19,222 nt of DNA from Desulfobacterales bacterium. GTDB lineage: Bacteria; Desulfobacterota; Desulfobacteria; Desulfobacterales; C00003060. The translations under genes and the position numbers were made by a program. The notes under the pieces are model-generated. The model saw only the letters and a program-made list of their open reading frames with translations. It searched no databases and had not been told where the DNA came from. This document shows positions 13,497 to 19,222 of this stretch, in pieces; within the stretch, counting starts at the first letter, position 1, and each line of letters opens with the position of its first letter. Where the stretch lies: NCBI GenBank assembly GCA_030616425.1, contig JAUWXJ010000018.1, positions 1-19,222 of the forward strand. The letters run 5' to 3'.

Positions 13497-15758
13497 CTAC
13501 AGCCCGATCTTGCCAAGTCCGTGCAGACTTACCTGAAAAAAGTATTCTCGCACATCCATTGTCCTATCATGGGTATAGGTAACAGACAGGGACCAGCACT
13601 GGGGTTCGTACCTAAATCCAACAACTGTTTTCACTTCCTCTCCGTCTTTGAGGATACGCTCATTTTCCCAGTAGGCTGACACAGGGTGAAAAAGCTTCAC
13701 AAGGATTTTGGTGAGAATACTTTTGCTGTTGTCCTGAGTATATCGGTAATCGACTGACCCACGATCTCCTCGTCTATCACAGAGTGCCAGGATTGCATTG
13801 TAGCTCTTGTATTCGCCATCATAAGGTGACCAGGCCACATCTCCATCCAGGTCCAGGCAATCATAAGGCCTGAATTCCAACTCCCCCTTGATGTCAGAAA
13901 AGGGTCTGTTCCCGCCAGCCAGGTTGTCCCGGCGGGCCTCTATAATATCGTAGCTTTGTGAAAATTTTATTCGACAAAAATCGTGGTAACTATATACGGG
14001 CAGTCCCGGTTCATCTATAGACCCAGGCTCTCTTCCCATGTTTCGGTTGCGCCGTTCGATTGACCTAGCTGTAAGATTGTTCGTAATCGAATAGGTCACA
14101 AGGTTCTTTTCCTCTATGCGGTCAATACCCTCAAAGTTAGGATACTCCCCTTCATCCGGGACAGGAACATAATCATACACTACCTGCGGCTTAACTGTAT
14201 GCATGATCCTGTCAAGGATCTCACCCTTCAGGTCAAAGATTCTCGAGAACTCTGTTGAAAGGTCTGCCTTGAAATCAAAGGCTTCACGAGAGAGCAACCG
14301 ATCTTCCTTGTTGGGCGTCTCGTCCTCATATTCTTCAACCTGCCAAAGGGTTTCCCGCAGGCCTACAGAGGGCTCAAAGTCAAAATATTTAAAAAGGCGA
14401 ACGGGATAATAAAGCCTTGGGTGCAAATCGGCCCTGTGCCCCCTTGTTCCATAGTCCCTCCAAAAATGGTCATAGGAGGATTCCAAATCAAAATAGAGGG
14501 GCTGAGCAAAGAGCTTCTGTCTTGAGCCCTCGAACCGAATGGACGGGAGTTTTTGCAGGGTTCGGTCTATATCATCCTTTTTTCGGATAATCACATCATC
14601 ATACCAGCGAAAATCGGTATTCAAGCTGTATTGATCCCAGCCTCTGTTTAGATTCAACTGATTCACCCGAACCGTATCAGTATGATCATCGAGGTCTCTG
14701 CCGAATTCTTTCTGGAAATAAGAATCGTTCTTTTCAAAGCCGGTATAACCCCTTGAAAATTCGCGCAGATAATCCTGATCACTCACAACGTCCGTATCAA
14801 GTTTTGCTTTGAATCCAGCCGGAAGCTGTTGGTCGCTTTTCATCCTGAACCACCACCGCTTTCTATTCAAACGGTCCTCGGCATCCCCCCTGAATCCCTC
14901 GTAGTGATACCCTGTGGAGTCTTGCGGAATTGTGCCATCATCAATCTGTCGGTCGTAAAGAAAATCATACATTACAGAGCCTTTGCTCTCACGCTCTGAT
15001 ATGTACCGATATTCAACGCCGTGCTTGAAACCACGGTGGTCTATGTGGGATTCATAAAAGGTGGCATCAGTGCTCTCGCTTATGGCCCAGAAAAAGGGCT
15101 GATTGTACTCGAAACCGTTTCGATTGGAATAGGAAACCTGAGGTACAAGGAGGCCGGTCTGGCGTTTTATCTTTGCTGGAAAGACCAGGAAGGGTGCATA
15201 TAAGAGAGGAACCGACTTTGCCCAAAGGGCAGTATGCTTGACTGTGCCGTAACCATCTATCGTCACTTTTATGTCTTTACCTGTAATTTCCCACGCCGGA
15301 GAATCTCCGTCGCATGTGGTAAAGCGTCCATCAGTGATATGATATGAATCTTCACCTATCTTTTCAATCCTGTCTCCCCGGATGTAAAAATGGCTCTCCT
15401 TGATAAAGAGAGTCCCATCGTAAAGGGTGCCGATACCTGCGTCTAGGTTTATTTCAAGTCGGGTGCCGGTGAGCCAATCCTCGCCTGACGTGAAGTGCAC
15501 GTTACCCCGGGCCTCAGCCTCCATGGTTCGTGCATTGAGGTCGACGGCATCGGCCTGCAAAGACTGATTACCTTTTGTGACGGTTACGTGTCCCCTAGCA
15601 CTGTAAGTCTCGGTGGCATCATCGTAACTCAAAGAATCAGCCTTGATGTGGTATGGAAGATTAGATTCTGTGCGAACTGACGGCACACCTGCAAGTGTCG
15701 ATGATGACCAAAGCACCACCGCAAGTGGAATGCTCCAAAGACAGGCCCTGAAGAACAT
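13497..15758 (-). CDS. lptD: LPS-assembly outer-membrane protein LptD
   Basis: The 753-residue protein is the outer-membrane translocon that inserts lipopolysaccharide into the outer leaflet, working with LptE and the LptA bridge. A signal peptide covers about residues 1-23. The periplasmic OstA/LptA-like jellyroll follows (about 35-170), with YHIKADSLSYDD and repeated beta strands such as GNVHFTSGEDWL. The plug/barrel junction shows FTTCDGDSPAWEITG and LLYAPFLVFP, and the rest is a long amphipathic barrel with many Tyr/Trp/Arg strands and a late QCWSLSVTYTHDR. Length is in the usual 700-850 range. The start at 15758 has AGGAAGAG three bases upstream. The 398-base gap with two foldbacks to the glycosyltransferase makes co-transcription uncertain. 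The end GLGKIGL lacks the usual terminal aromatic residue. Confidence 0.92.
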   Translation of the reverse strand: MFFRACLWSIPLAVVLWSSSTLAGVPSVRTESNLPYHIKADSLSYDDATETYSARGHVTVTKGNQSLQADAVDLNARTMEAEARGNVHFTSGEDWLTGTRLEINLDAGIGTLYDGTLFIKESHFYIRGDRIEKIGEDSYHITDGRFTTCDGDSPAWEITGKDIKVTIDGYGTVKHTALWAKSVPLLYAPFLVFPAKIKRQTGLLVPQVSYSNRNGFEYNQPFFWAISESTDATFYESHIDHRGFKHGVEYRYISERESKGSVMYDFLYDRQIDDGTIPQDSTGYHYEGFRGDAEDRLNRKRWWFRMKSDQQLPAGFKAKLDTDVVSDQDYLREFSRGYTGFEKNDSYFQKEFGRDLDDHTDTVRVNQLNLNRGWDQYSLNTDFRWYDDVIIRKKDDIDRTLQKLPSIRFEGSRQKLFAQPLYFDLESSYDHFWRDYGTRGHRADLHPRLYYPVRLFKYFDFEPSVGLRETLWQVEEYEDETPNKEDRLLSREAFDFKADLSTEFSRIFDLKGEILDRIMHTVKPQVVYDYVPVPDEGEYPNFEGIDRIEEKNLVTYSITNNLTARSIERRNRNMGREPGSIDEPGLPVYSYHDFCRIKFSQSYDIIEARRDNLAGGNRPFSDIKGELEFRPYDCLDLDGDVAWSPYDGEYKSYNAILALCDRRGDRGSVDYRYTQDNSKSILTKILVKLFHPVSAYWENERILKDGEEVKTVVGFRYEPQCWSLSVTYTHDRTMDVREYFFQVSLHGLGKIGL

Positions 15759-15848
15759 GGGCTCTTCCTATAACACAAAACCCCATGCAGTCGTATACAA
15801 AAAGGGACTATAGTTACTTAAATAATTCAGAAAGAGGCTATCGGAGAC

Positions 15849-15874
15849 AAAAAAAACCCGGTCCAATGACCGGG
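15849..15874 (-). terminator. Rho-independent terminator of rpsU
   Basis: Read on the minus strand, CCCGGTC/GACCGGG form a seven-pair stem with loop ATTG (15857-15874), followed by eight T residues (15856-15849). It begins 25 bases after the S21 stop codon. Confidence 0.9.
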
Positions 15875-15899
15875 CCCAGAGGATGACAGGAAGGGACTA

Positions 15900-16127
15900 T
15901 TACCTAGAGTACCTGGAGTACCTCGTACGTTTCAAGCGGGCTAATCTTTGTCTCCTCTCACTCTCGCGACGTTTGCGACGACGATACTCACTCGGTTTTT
16001 CGTAACTCTTCTTCAGCTTGAGGCGCCGGAATAGGCCGTCACTCTGGATCTTTTTCTTAAGCACCTTCATGGCCCTCTCAAGGTCATTATCAATGACCCT
16101 AACCTCTAAGCTACTAAACCCTCTCAA
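15900..16127 (-). CDS. rpsU: 30S ribosomal protein S21
   Basis: A small basic protein of the 30S subunit, needed for initiation at ribosome binding sites. The core LEVRVIDNDLERAMKVLKKK is characteristic, followed by KLKKSYEKPSEYRRRKRRES and a highly basic Arg-rich tail ending SRYSR, longer than in E. coli. The start is uncertain. TTG at 16127 has a very good ribosome binding site (AAGGGGAG, six bases upstream) and gives 75 residues; ATG at 16145 would add six residues but lacks such a site, and the frame opens at 16184. The gene has its own promoter and terminator and so is monocistronic, unlike the rpsU-dnaG-rpoD arrangement of enterobacteria. Confidence 0.9.
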   Translation of the reverse strand: MRGFSSLEVRVIDNDLERAMKVLKKKIQSDGLFRRLKLKKSYEKPSEYRRRKRRESERRQRLARLKRTRYSRYSR

Positions 16128-16213
16128 ATTTATCTCCCCTTTCATTGCATCGCAGGGTTTGTCGAGACGTCTCGTAAAACCCAAACGTTGCTATGTCTTA
16201 TAATAAAAGTAGA

Positions 16214-16242
16214 ATTATACAGCAAAACTTTCTTGGACACAA
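16214..16242 (-). promoter_or_regulatory. Sigma-70-type promoter of rpsU
   Basis: On the minus strand TTGTGT (16242-16237) and a perfect TATAAT (16219-16214) are separated by 17 bases. Transcription would start near 16207, giving a leader of about 80 bases to the TTG start. Confidence 0.7.
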
Positions 16243-16523
16243 GAAAAAAATCGATCCAGAATCTCACGCACACACCGGAGCAACTCACCTGAAACAGATC
16301 CTACTGCAACCGTATCTCTTCAAGCAAGCTCGCCACACCAACCTCTGCTTGAAGCTGTAGCAGGGCGAATACCGGCTTTGCATCATTTTAATCTTGATTT
16401 TGTGATGGTAAAAGGCAATGTTACGGCCAAAGGAAGAAGCAACATAGCACATGTAATATATAAGTATAATAAGGCTATCCCTGTCTAAACAAGCAGCTAC
16501 CACAAACTGGATCTGAGACACAC
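16243..16523. other. Intergenic region between divergent rpsU and the CooC-like gene
   Basis: The region contains an inverted repeat CTTCAAGCA/TGCTTGAAG (16318-16326 and 16346-16354) with a 19-base loop, which could be an operator or a weak hairpin. TATAAT at 16465-16470 is a possible -10 box for the CooC-like gene, but its -35 position is poor. No gene is seen. Confidence 0.4.
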
Positions 16524-17357
16524 ATGAAAAAAAAGACAACCGAAAGGGGATTTCGACTTGCAGTTGCCGGCAAGGGCGGTGTGGGAAAAACCACGTTGAT
16601 TGCCCTGCTGGCTGAGCTTTTCACCCGTAGCGGATACCGGGTGCTTGCAGCTGATGAAGACCCACAGTTAAATCTTGCCCTGAGCCTCGGGGTACCTCTC
16701 GAAGAGGCTGAGAAGATCGTCCCCTTGAGCCAGAACAAGTCCTATGTTGAGGAAAAGACCGGTGCACAACCTGGTTCGGCCTGGGGAGGGCTGCTCCGGT
16801 TGAACCCGGACGTGAGTGATGTTGTACACCGCTTCGCGCTTCAGTTAAAGCCCAATCTTTATCTCCTTACTATGGGATCGGTGGATCAGGCGGCTACCGG
16901 GTGTTTGTGCCCTGAAAACAGCCTGCTGAAGGCGGTTATGAGATTCATTGTTCTGAAGCCCGGCGAGGTTATCCTCGTGGATACCCAGGCTGGGCCTGAG
17001 CACTTTGGCCGGGGCGTACTTAAAGGCTTCTCTCTTCTGCTGGTCGTGACAGAGCCCAGTTCAACTGCACTCCAGGTCGCCAAGAAATCTATAACCTTAG
17101 GCCTGGAACTCGATATACCCAATCTTAAGCTGGTGGTTAATAAGGTGCGGGACAAAGAAGATCAAAATCGGGTGAAGGCTTTTATGGAAGGCTCTGGACT
17201 CGACATACCAGCCACTTACTTTCTCCCTTACTCTCACGACCTACTTGTCTTGGAGCCTGCTGTGGGATCGATTCTATCCAAGGGTGGAAAATTCACTAAC
17301 GCGGTTCAAAAGCTCTTTTCCGATATCAAGATGCTAATTCCTGAGAAACCGCTCTGA
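16524..17357 (+). CDS. CooC-like nickel-insertion ATPase (CODH maturation)
   Basis: A 277-residue SIMIBI-class P-loop ATPase. The deviant Walker A is AGKGGVGKTT (residues 15-24), followed by ADEDPQLNLA in place of the usual switch region, and DTQAGPEHFGRG (153-164). The C127-L-C129 pair is the CxC motif by which CooC dimers bind nickel or zinc. Known CooC proteins load nickel into the C-cluster of carbon monoxide dehydrogenase, so the host probably has a CODH or CODH/acetyl-CoA synthase. No CODH gene is in the window, so this is an orphan copy or lies far from its target. The ATG at 16524 has only a weak upstream GGAT/GAG. The gene is convergent with the DUF1573 gene, 12 bases away. A more general MinD/ParA-like maturation role is the alternative. 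Confidence 0.83.
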   Translation: MKKKTTERGFRLAVAGKGGVGKTTLIALLAELFTRSGYRVLAADEDPQLNLALSLGVPLEEAEKIVPLSQNKSYVEEKTGAQPGSAWGGLLRLNPDVSDVVHRFALQLKPNLYLLTMGSVDQAATGCLCPENSLLKAVMRFIVLKPGEVILVDTQAGPEHFGRGVLKGFSLLLVVTEPSSTALQVAKKSITLGLELDIPNLKLVVNKVRDKEDQNRVKAFMEGSGLDIPATYFLPYSHDLLVLEPAVGSILSKGGKFTNAVQKLFSDIKMLIPEKPL

Positions 17358-17369
17358 ACCAAAACTTTT

Positions 17370-18392
17370 CTACAGGAGGTCGAAGCTGATAGGCACTTCC
17401 AGAACCTCTCGGCCCTTCTGATTTGTATAAATTTTCAAATGGTCCTTGTTAACACCCTTTTTGAGCTTTTCCAGAACCGGCTCAACCACGACCTGAACCA
17501 CCTGCCCTTGCTGGATCTCTTTGGTGGAAACCCTGAAGAGGGATCTTTCCAGTTCTATCTTTCTAATCTTCAAGTCATTCCCCTTGTTCAACCGAACAAT
17601 GATCGAACGGGTTATGACCCTGGAATCATTCTTCAATTGCCCTAGCCGCTCCTGCGACATACGACCAAAGCTTAAAATGCCGGGACTCACCTCCAGCCGT
17701 CCCCTGATGTTTCCTGCAATCTTGACAACAACCTCGGGCTTCTCCGGATAGTTGGTGGTCAGCTTCACCTGCCCTTTGTATCTTGCCTTCCCCTTGACCT
17801 TGTTCCTCACCTTGAGCTGGTAAGCCCGCCCTTTTTGAGTCTCCTGCAGTTTCACCTCCACCATGTCCGGAATAGAGACCGAGGCGAGTTTAACAATAAG
17901 GGGTTCTTTCTTTTCCCCGCGCAGGTGAACGACCTTCTCGATCTTTTCATCCATGATGCCCGTAAGGCGGACATGGCGAGGTTTAACATAGATGGGCACC
18001 CAAACTTTCCCTTTCAGGCCGATGATCACCTGGGGGTGCTTGGGGTCATTGCTAAAGACCCGGGCCGTCTTATGGATATTACCCTGCAATCCTTTGGTTC
18101 GTACTTCCAGTGTAATCTTTCCCTCGCCTCCAGGAGGGATAGTCCGGTCAAACCGGGCAACGCTGCAGCCTCAGCCCGGCTTGACCTTCTTAATATCCAA
18201 CGGCTTATTGCCGCGGTTAAAGACCCGAAAATCATGTTTTACCGCTTCCCCCTCGGTTACTTGATCGAAGTCATAGGTCGGCTCCTCCACTTCAATGACC
18301 GGAGCTGTCTCTTTTTCCCCTGCGGCTAGCGTCAACCCAACGCACACCGTAAGGACTATACACGAGCAGAGTATCCCCTTGAGCCACCTCAT
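17370..18392 (-). CDS. Secreted DUF1573 protein with in-frame UGA at the CGC motif (candidate selenoprotein)
   Basis: The frame starting at 18392 reads 73 residues, meets one TGA (18173-18171), and continues in the same frame to a TAG at 17370, for about 340 residues. Residues 1-24 are a signal peptide (MRWLKG, hydrophobic core, LTLAAG), so the product is exported. The DUF1573 domain runs from VEEPTYDFDQVTEGEAV through DIKKVKPG, then [UGA]-GCSVARFD, TIPPGGEGKITLEV and ARVFSNDP. Known DUF1573 domains have SCGCT at the UGA site, so the first Cys of CGC is replaced. Two beta-sandwich-like repeats follow (about 120-340). Start: GAGAGGGG lies five bases upstream. The family is an extracytoplasmic Ig-like protein of unknown function. 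If Sec is inserted, the motif is U74-G-C76. If not, this is a nonsense-mutated pseudogene, but the far side shows no decay. Confidence 0.72.
18120..18175 (-). promoter_or_regulatory. Possible SECIS-like stem-loop after the UGA
   Basis: In the minus-strand RNA, CCGGU/ACCGG form a five-pair stem with a UUG loop about 19 bases after the UGA, within the 16-37 base range of bacterial SECIS elements. GAGG, which includes the UGA itself, can pair with CCUC further down to close a base stem. The first two loop bases are not G, so it departs from the usual bacterial consensus. Confidence 0.3.
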
Positions 18393-18473
18393 GGTTTCCC
18401 CTCTCTTACCCAGAACAAGATTGTATACCTTGCAGACATTTCCATGGGGCAAAAACTTAAAGAAGAACAAAAT

Positions 18474-18554
18474 CAATGTGAAGCCTCCCCGCCCTTCCAG
18501 GCGGGGGTTCTGCCTTACGGCAGCACTCCGTGCGCGGGGAGCAGGCCGGTCAAA
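18474..18554 (-). repeat. Structured repeat R2, short form of R1
   Basis: The outer parts match R1: CAATGTGAAGCCTCCCCG at one end and GCGGGGAGCAGGCCGG at the other, with the GTAA hairpin (18510-18523) between. The main stem has a different sequence, CCCCGCCT/GGGCGGGG on the minus strand with a GGAA loop (18487-18506), closing with a U-G pair that would be a C-A mismatch if read on the + strand. The pairing is therefore kept in minus-strand RNA. It lies between the DUF1573 start and tRNA-Asn. Confidence 0.65.
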
Positions 18555-18715
18555 TCTTCGGCCAGATCCGCGATATGTCCCTTAGAAGCAATATTGGGCA
18601 AAATAGCCCATGCTTTCTATCTACTTCAGCCGTAGCCGGGGGAACCAGGATGCGCTTGTTGGCCAAGGGCGTTTCCGTGGATGCCACTATACCAGTTGAT
18701 CTGAATTGACGGAAA
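18555..18715. other. Intergenic sequence downstream of tRNA-Asn
   Basis: Together with R2 this forms the 360-base gap between the DUF1573 gene and tRNA-Asn. I see no gene or clear promoter here; short open frames have no family resemblance. Confidence 0.4.
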
Positions 18716-18740
18716 AGGCCCAATCTCATAGACCGGGCCT
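18712..18740 (-). terminator. Rho-independent terminator of tRNA-Asn
   Basis: On the minus strand AGGCCCGGTCT pairs with AGATTGGGCCT around an ATG loop (11 pairs including two G-T), followed by TTTTCC. It starts 12 bases past the tRNA 3' end. Confidence 0.8.
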
Positions 18741-18752
18741 CCGTTTTCAGTC

Positions 18753-18828
18753 TGGCTCCCCAGCACGGACTCGAACCGCGGACCCGATGGTTAACAGCCA
18801 TCTGCTCTGCCAACTGAGCTACTGGGGA
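18753..18828 (-). tRNA. tRNA-Asn (anticodon GTT)
   Basis: A 76-base tRNA with encoded CCA. The acceptor stem is TCCCCAG/CTGGGGA with discriminator G; the D-loop region reads AGCTCAGTTGGCAGAGC. The anticodon arm is GATGG-CTGTTAA-CCATC, with GTT decoding AAC/AAU, and the T arm contains GGTTCGAGTCC. All stems pair. A terminator follows. Confidence 0.97.
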
Positions 18829-19103
18829 TCAATAACTTTTTAATATATAGCAAGCAGTCTTTTTCAGTCAAGCCAAAAACACTGGAAACCATGTGTTATG
18901 CTTGCGAGAGCTGTCTCCATATCACTTCGCATATTTTTTTCAACCCCAAAAAATCGATGCCGTTCACATCTTCTTCGGTTCCGACCAAACTTTTTATCAG
19001 TACCCGAAGTGAGTACCTTGTGAAAGCCATATTTTACCCTTGAAACTATTTGCCCTTCTATTATACAAGTACGTCAAAAAATCCAGATCTAGTATTGAGG
19101 GCT
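18829..19103 (+). promoter_or_regulatory. Upstream region of the purD-like gene, with a possible promoter
   Basis: No gene is seen. TTGAAA (19040-19045) and TATACA (19062-19067), 16 bases apart, form a plausible sigma-70 promoter about 35 bases before the ATG. The rest is AT-rich and featureless. Confidence 0.35.
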
Positions 19104-19222
19104 ATGAAGGTACTAGTTTACGGGTCAGGAGGCAGAGACCATTGCCTTGCTGACAAATATGGAGACAGCCAGCACGTTGAGAAGGTCTATTTTGCACCGG
19201 GAAATCCAGGGGTCCTGCGAAC
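19104..19222 (+). CDS. purD: PurD-like protein start (phosphoribosylamine-glycine ligase), cut by the window edge
   Basis: Only the first 39 codons are present. They read MKVLVYGSGGRDHCLA, then HVEKVYFAPGNPGVLR, matching the N-terminal biotin-carboxylase-like fold of PurD (usual MKVLVIGSGGREHAL and V.....APGN.G). PurD couples glycine to phosphoribosylamine with ATP in purine synthesis. GAGG lies three bases before the ATG. GRDH replaces the more common GREH. Because only the N-terminus is visible, a related ATP-grasp enzyme with the same N-domain cannot be excluded. Confidence 0.65.
   Translation, partial: MKVLVYGSGGRDHCLADKYGDSQHVEKVYFAPGNPGVLR

Noticed and set aside
13250..13516. 88-codon minus-strand frame overlapping the lptD 3' end
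   Set aside because: It runs across foldback B, whose palindromic arms account for its sequence; no ribosome binding site or family motif is seen.
17370..18476. Frameshift or two separate genes as the explanation for the split DUF1573 frame
   Set aside because: Both parts are in the same frame with exactly one stop between them, and residues flanking it complete a single DUF1573 domain, so a frameshift is excluded; a nonsense mutation remains possible.

Overview
The window looks like a moderately GC-balanced Gram-negative anaerobe, most likely a Desulfobacterota (deltaproteobacterial) lineage. The support is family content: an outer-membrane LPS exporter (LptD), a short single-chain aconitase of the type common in deltaproteobacteria, a CooC-type nickel-insertion ATPase (carbon monoxide dehydrogenase maturation), a PflA/AmrS-like radical SAM enzyme, and dispersed structured repeats. 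This placement is inference from gene families; no rRNA or other taxonomic marker is present.

Layout. 1-912: a small glycine-tailed lipoprotein on the + strand, followed by REP-like GGACGCCC motifs. 913-3516: a two-gene minus-strand unit, an opine-dehydrogenase-family NAD(P) enzyme followed by an enamidase-like amidohydrolase. 3562-3739: a structured repeat (copy R1) resembling an IS200/IS605 end; it also supplies the C-terminal tail of the next gene. 3647-8780: a minus-strand unit of aconitase, a PpiD/SurA-like membrane-anchored foldase and a radical SAM protein, led by a promoter whose -35 box overlaps that of the divergent FKBP-type isomerase gene (8998-9426). 9680-11143: a membrane GAF-adenylate cyclase closed by a strong terminator. 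11303-15758: envelope genes on the minus strand, lptD, then two long foldback elements, then a GT4 glycosyltransferase and a specialised NusG paralogue. 15849-16242: ribosomal protein S21 with a visible promoter and terminator. 16524-17357: the CooC-like ATPase. 17370-18392: a secreted DUF1573 protein interrupted by one in-frame UGA. 18474-18554: second copy of the structured repeat (R2). 18716-18828: tRNA-Asn with its terminator. 19104-end: the start of a purD-like gene.

The main discovery candidate is the DUF1573 gene. Two open frames that would normally be called as separate truncated ORFs are in the same frame and separated by a single TGA. That TGA sits exactly where the family has the first cysteine of its CGC motif, so the product would read U-G-C. 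Family conservation continues uninterrupted on both sides. This fits a selenoprotein of about 340 residues with Sec at position 74. A short stem-loop lies at a plausible distance after the UGA, but it is not a textbook bacterial SECIS, and no Sec machinery is in the window, so a nonsense mutation remains the alternative.

A second theme is structured non-coding DNA. R1 and R2 share hairpins whose pairing and GNRA-type loops work best as minus-strand RNA, and the intergenic region between lptD and the glycosyltransferase holds two independent long inverted repeats of about 111 and 122 bp.
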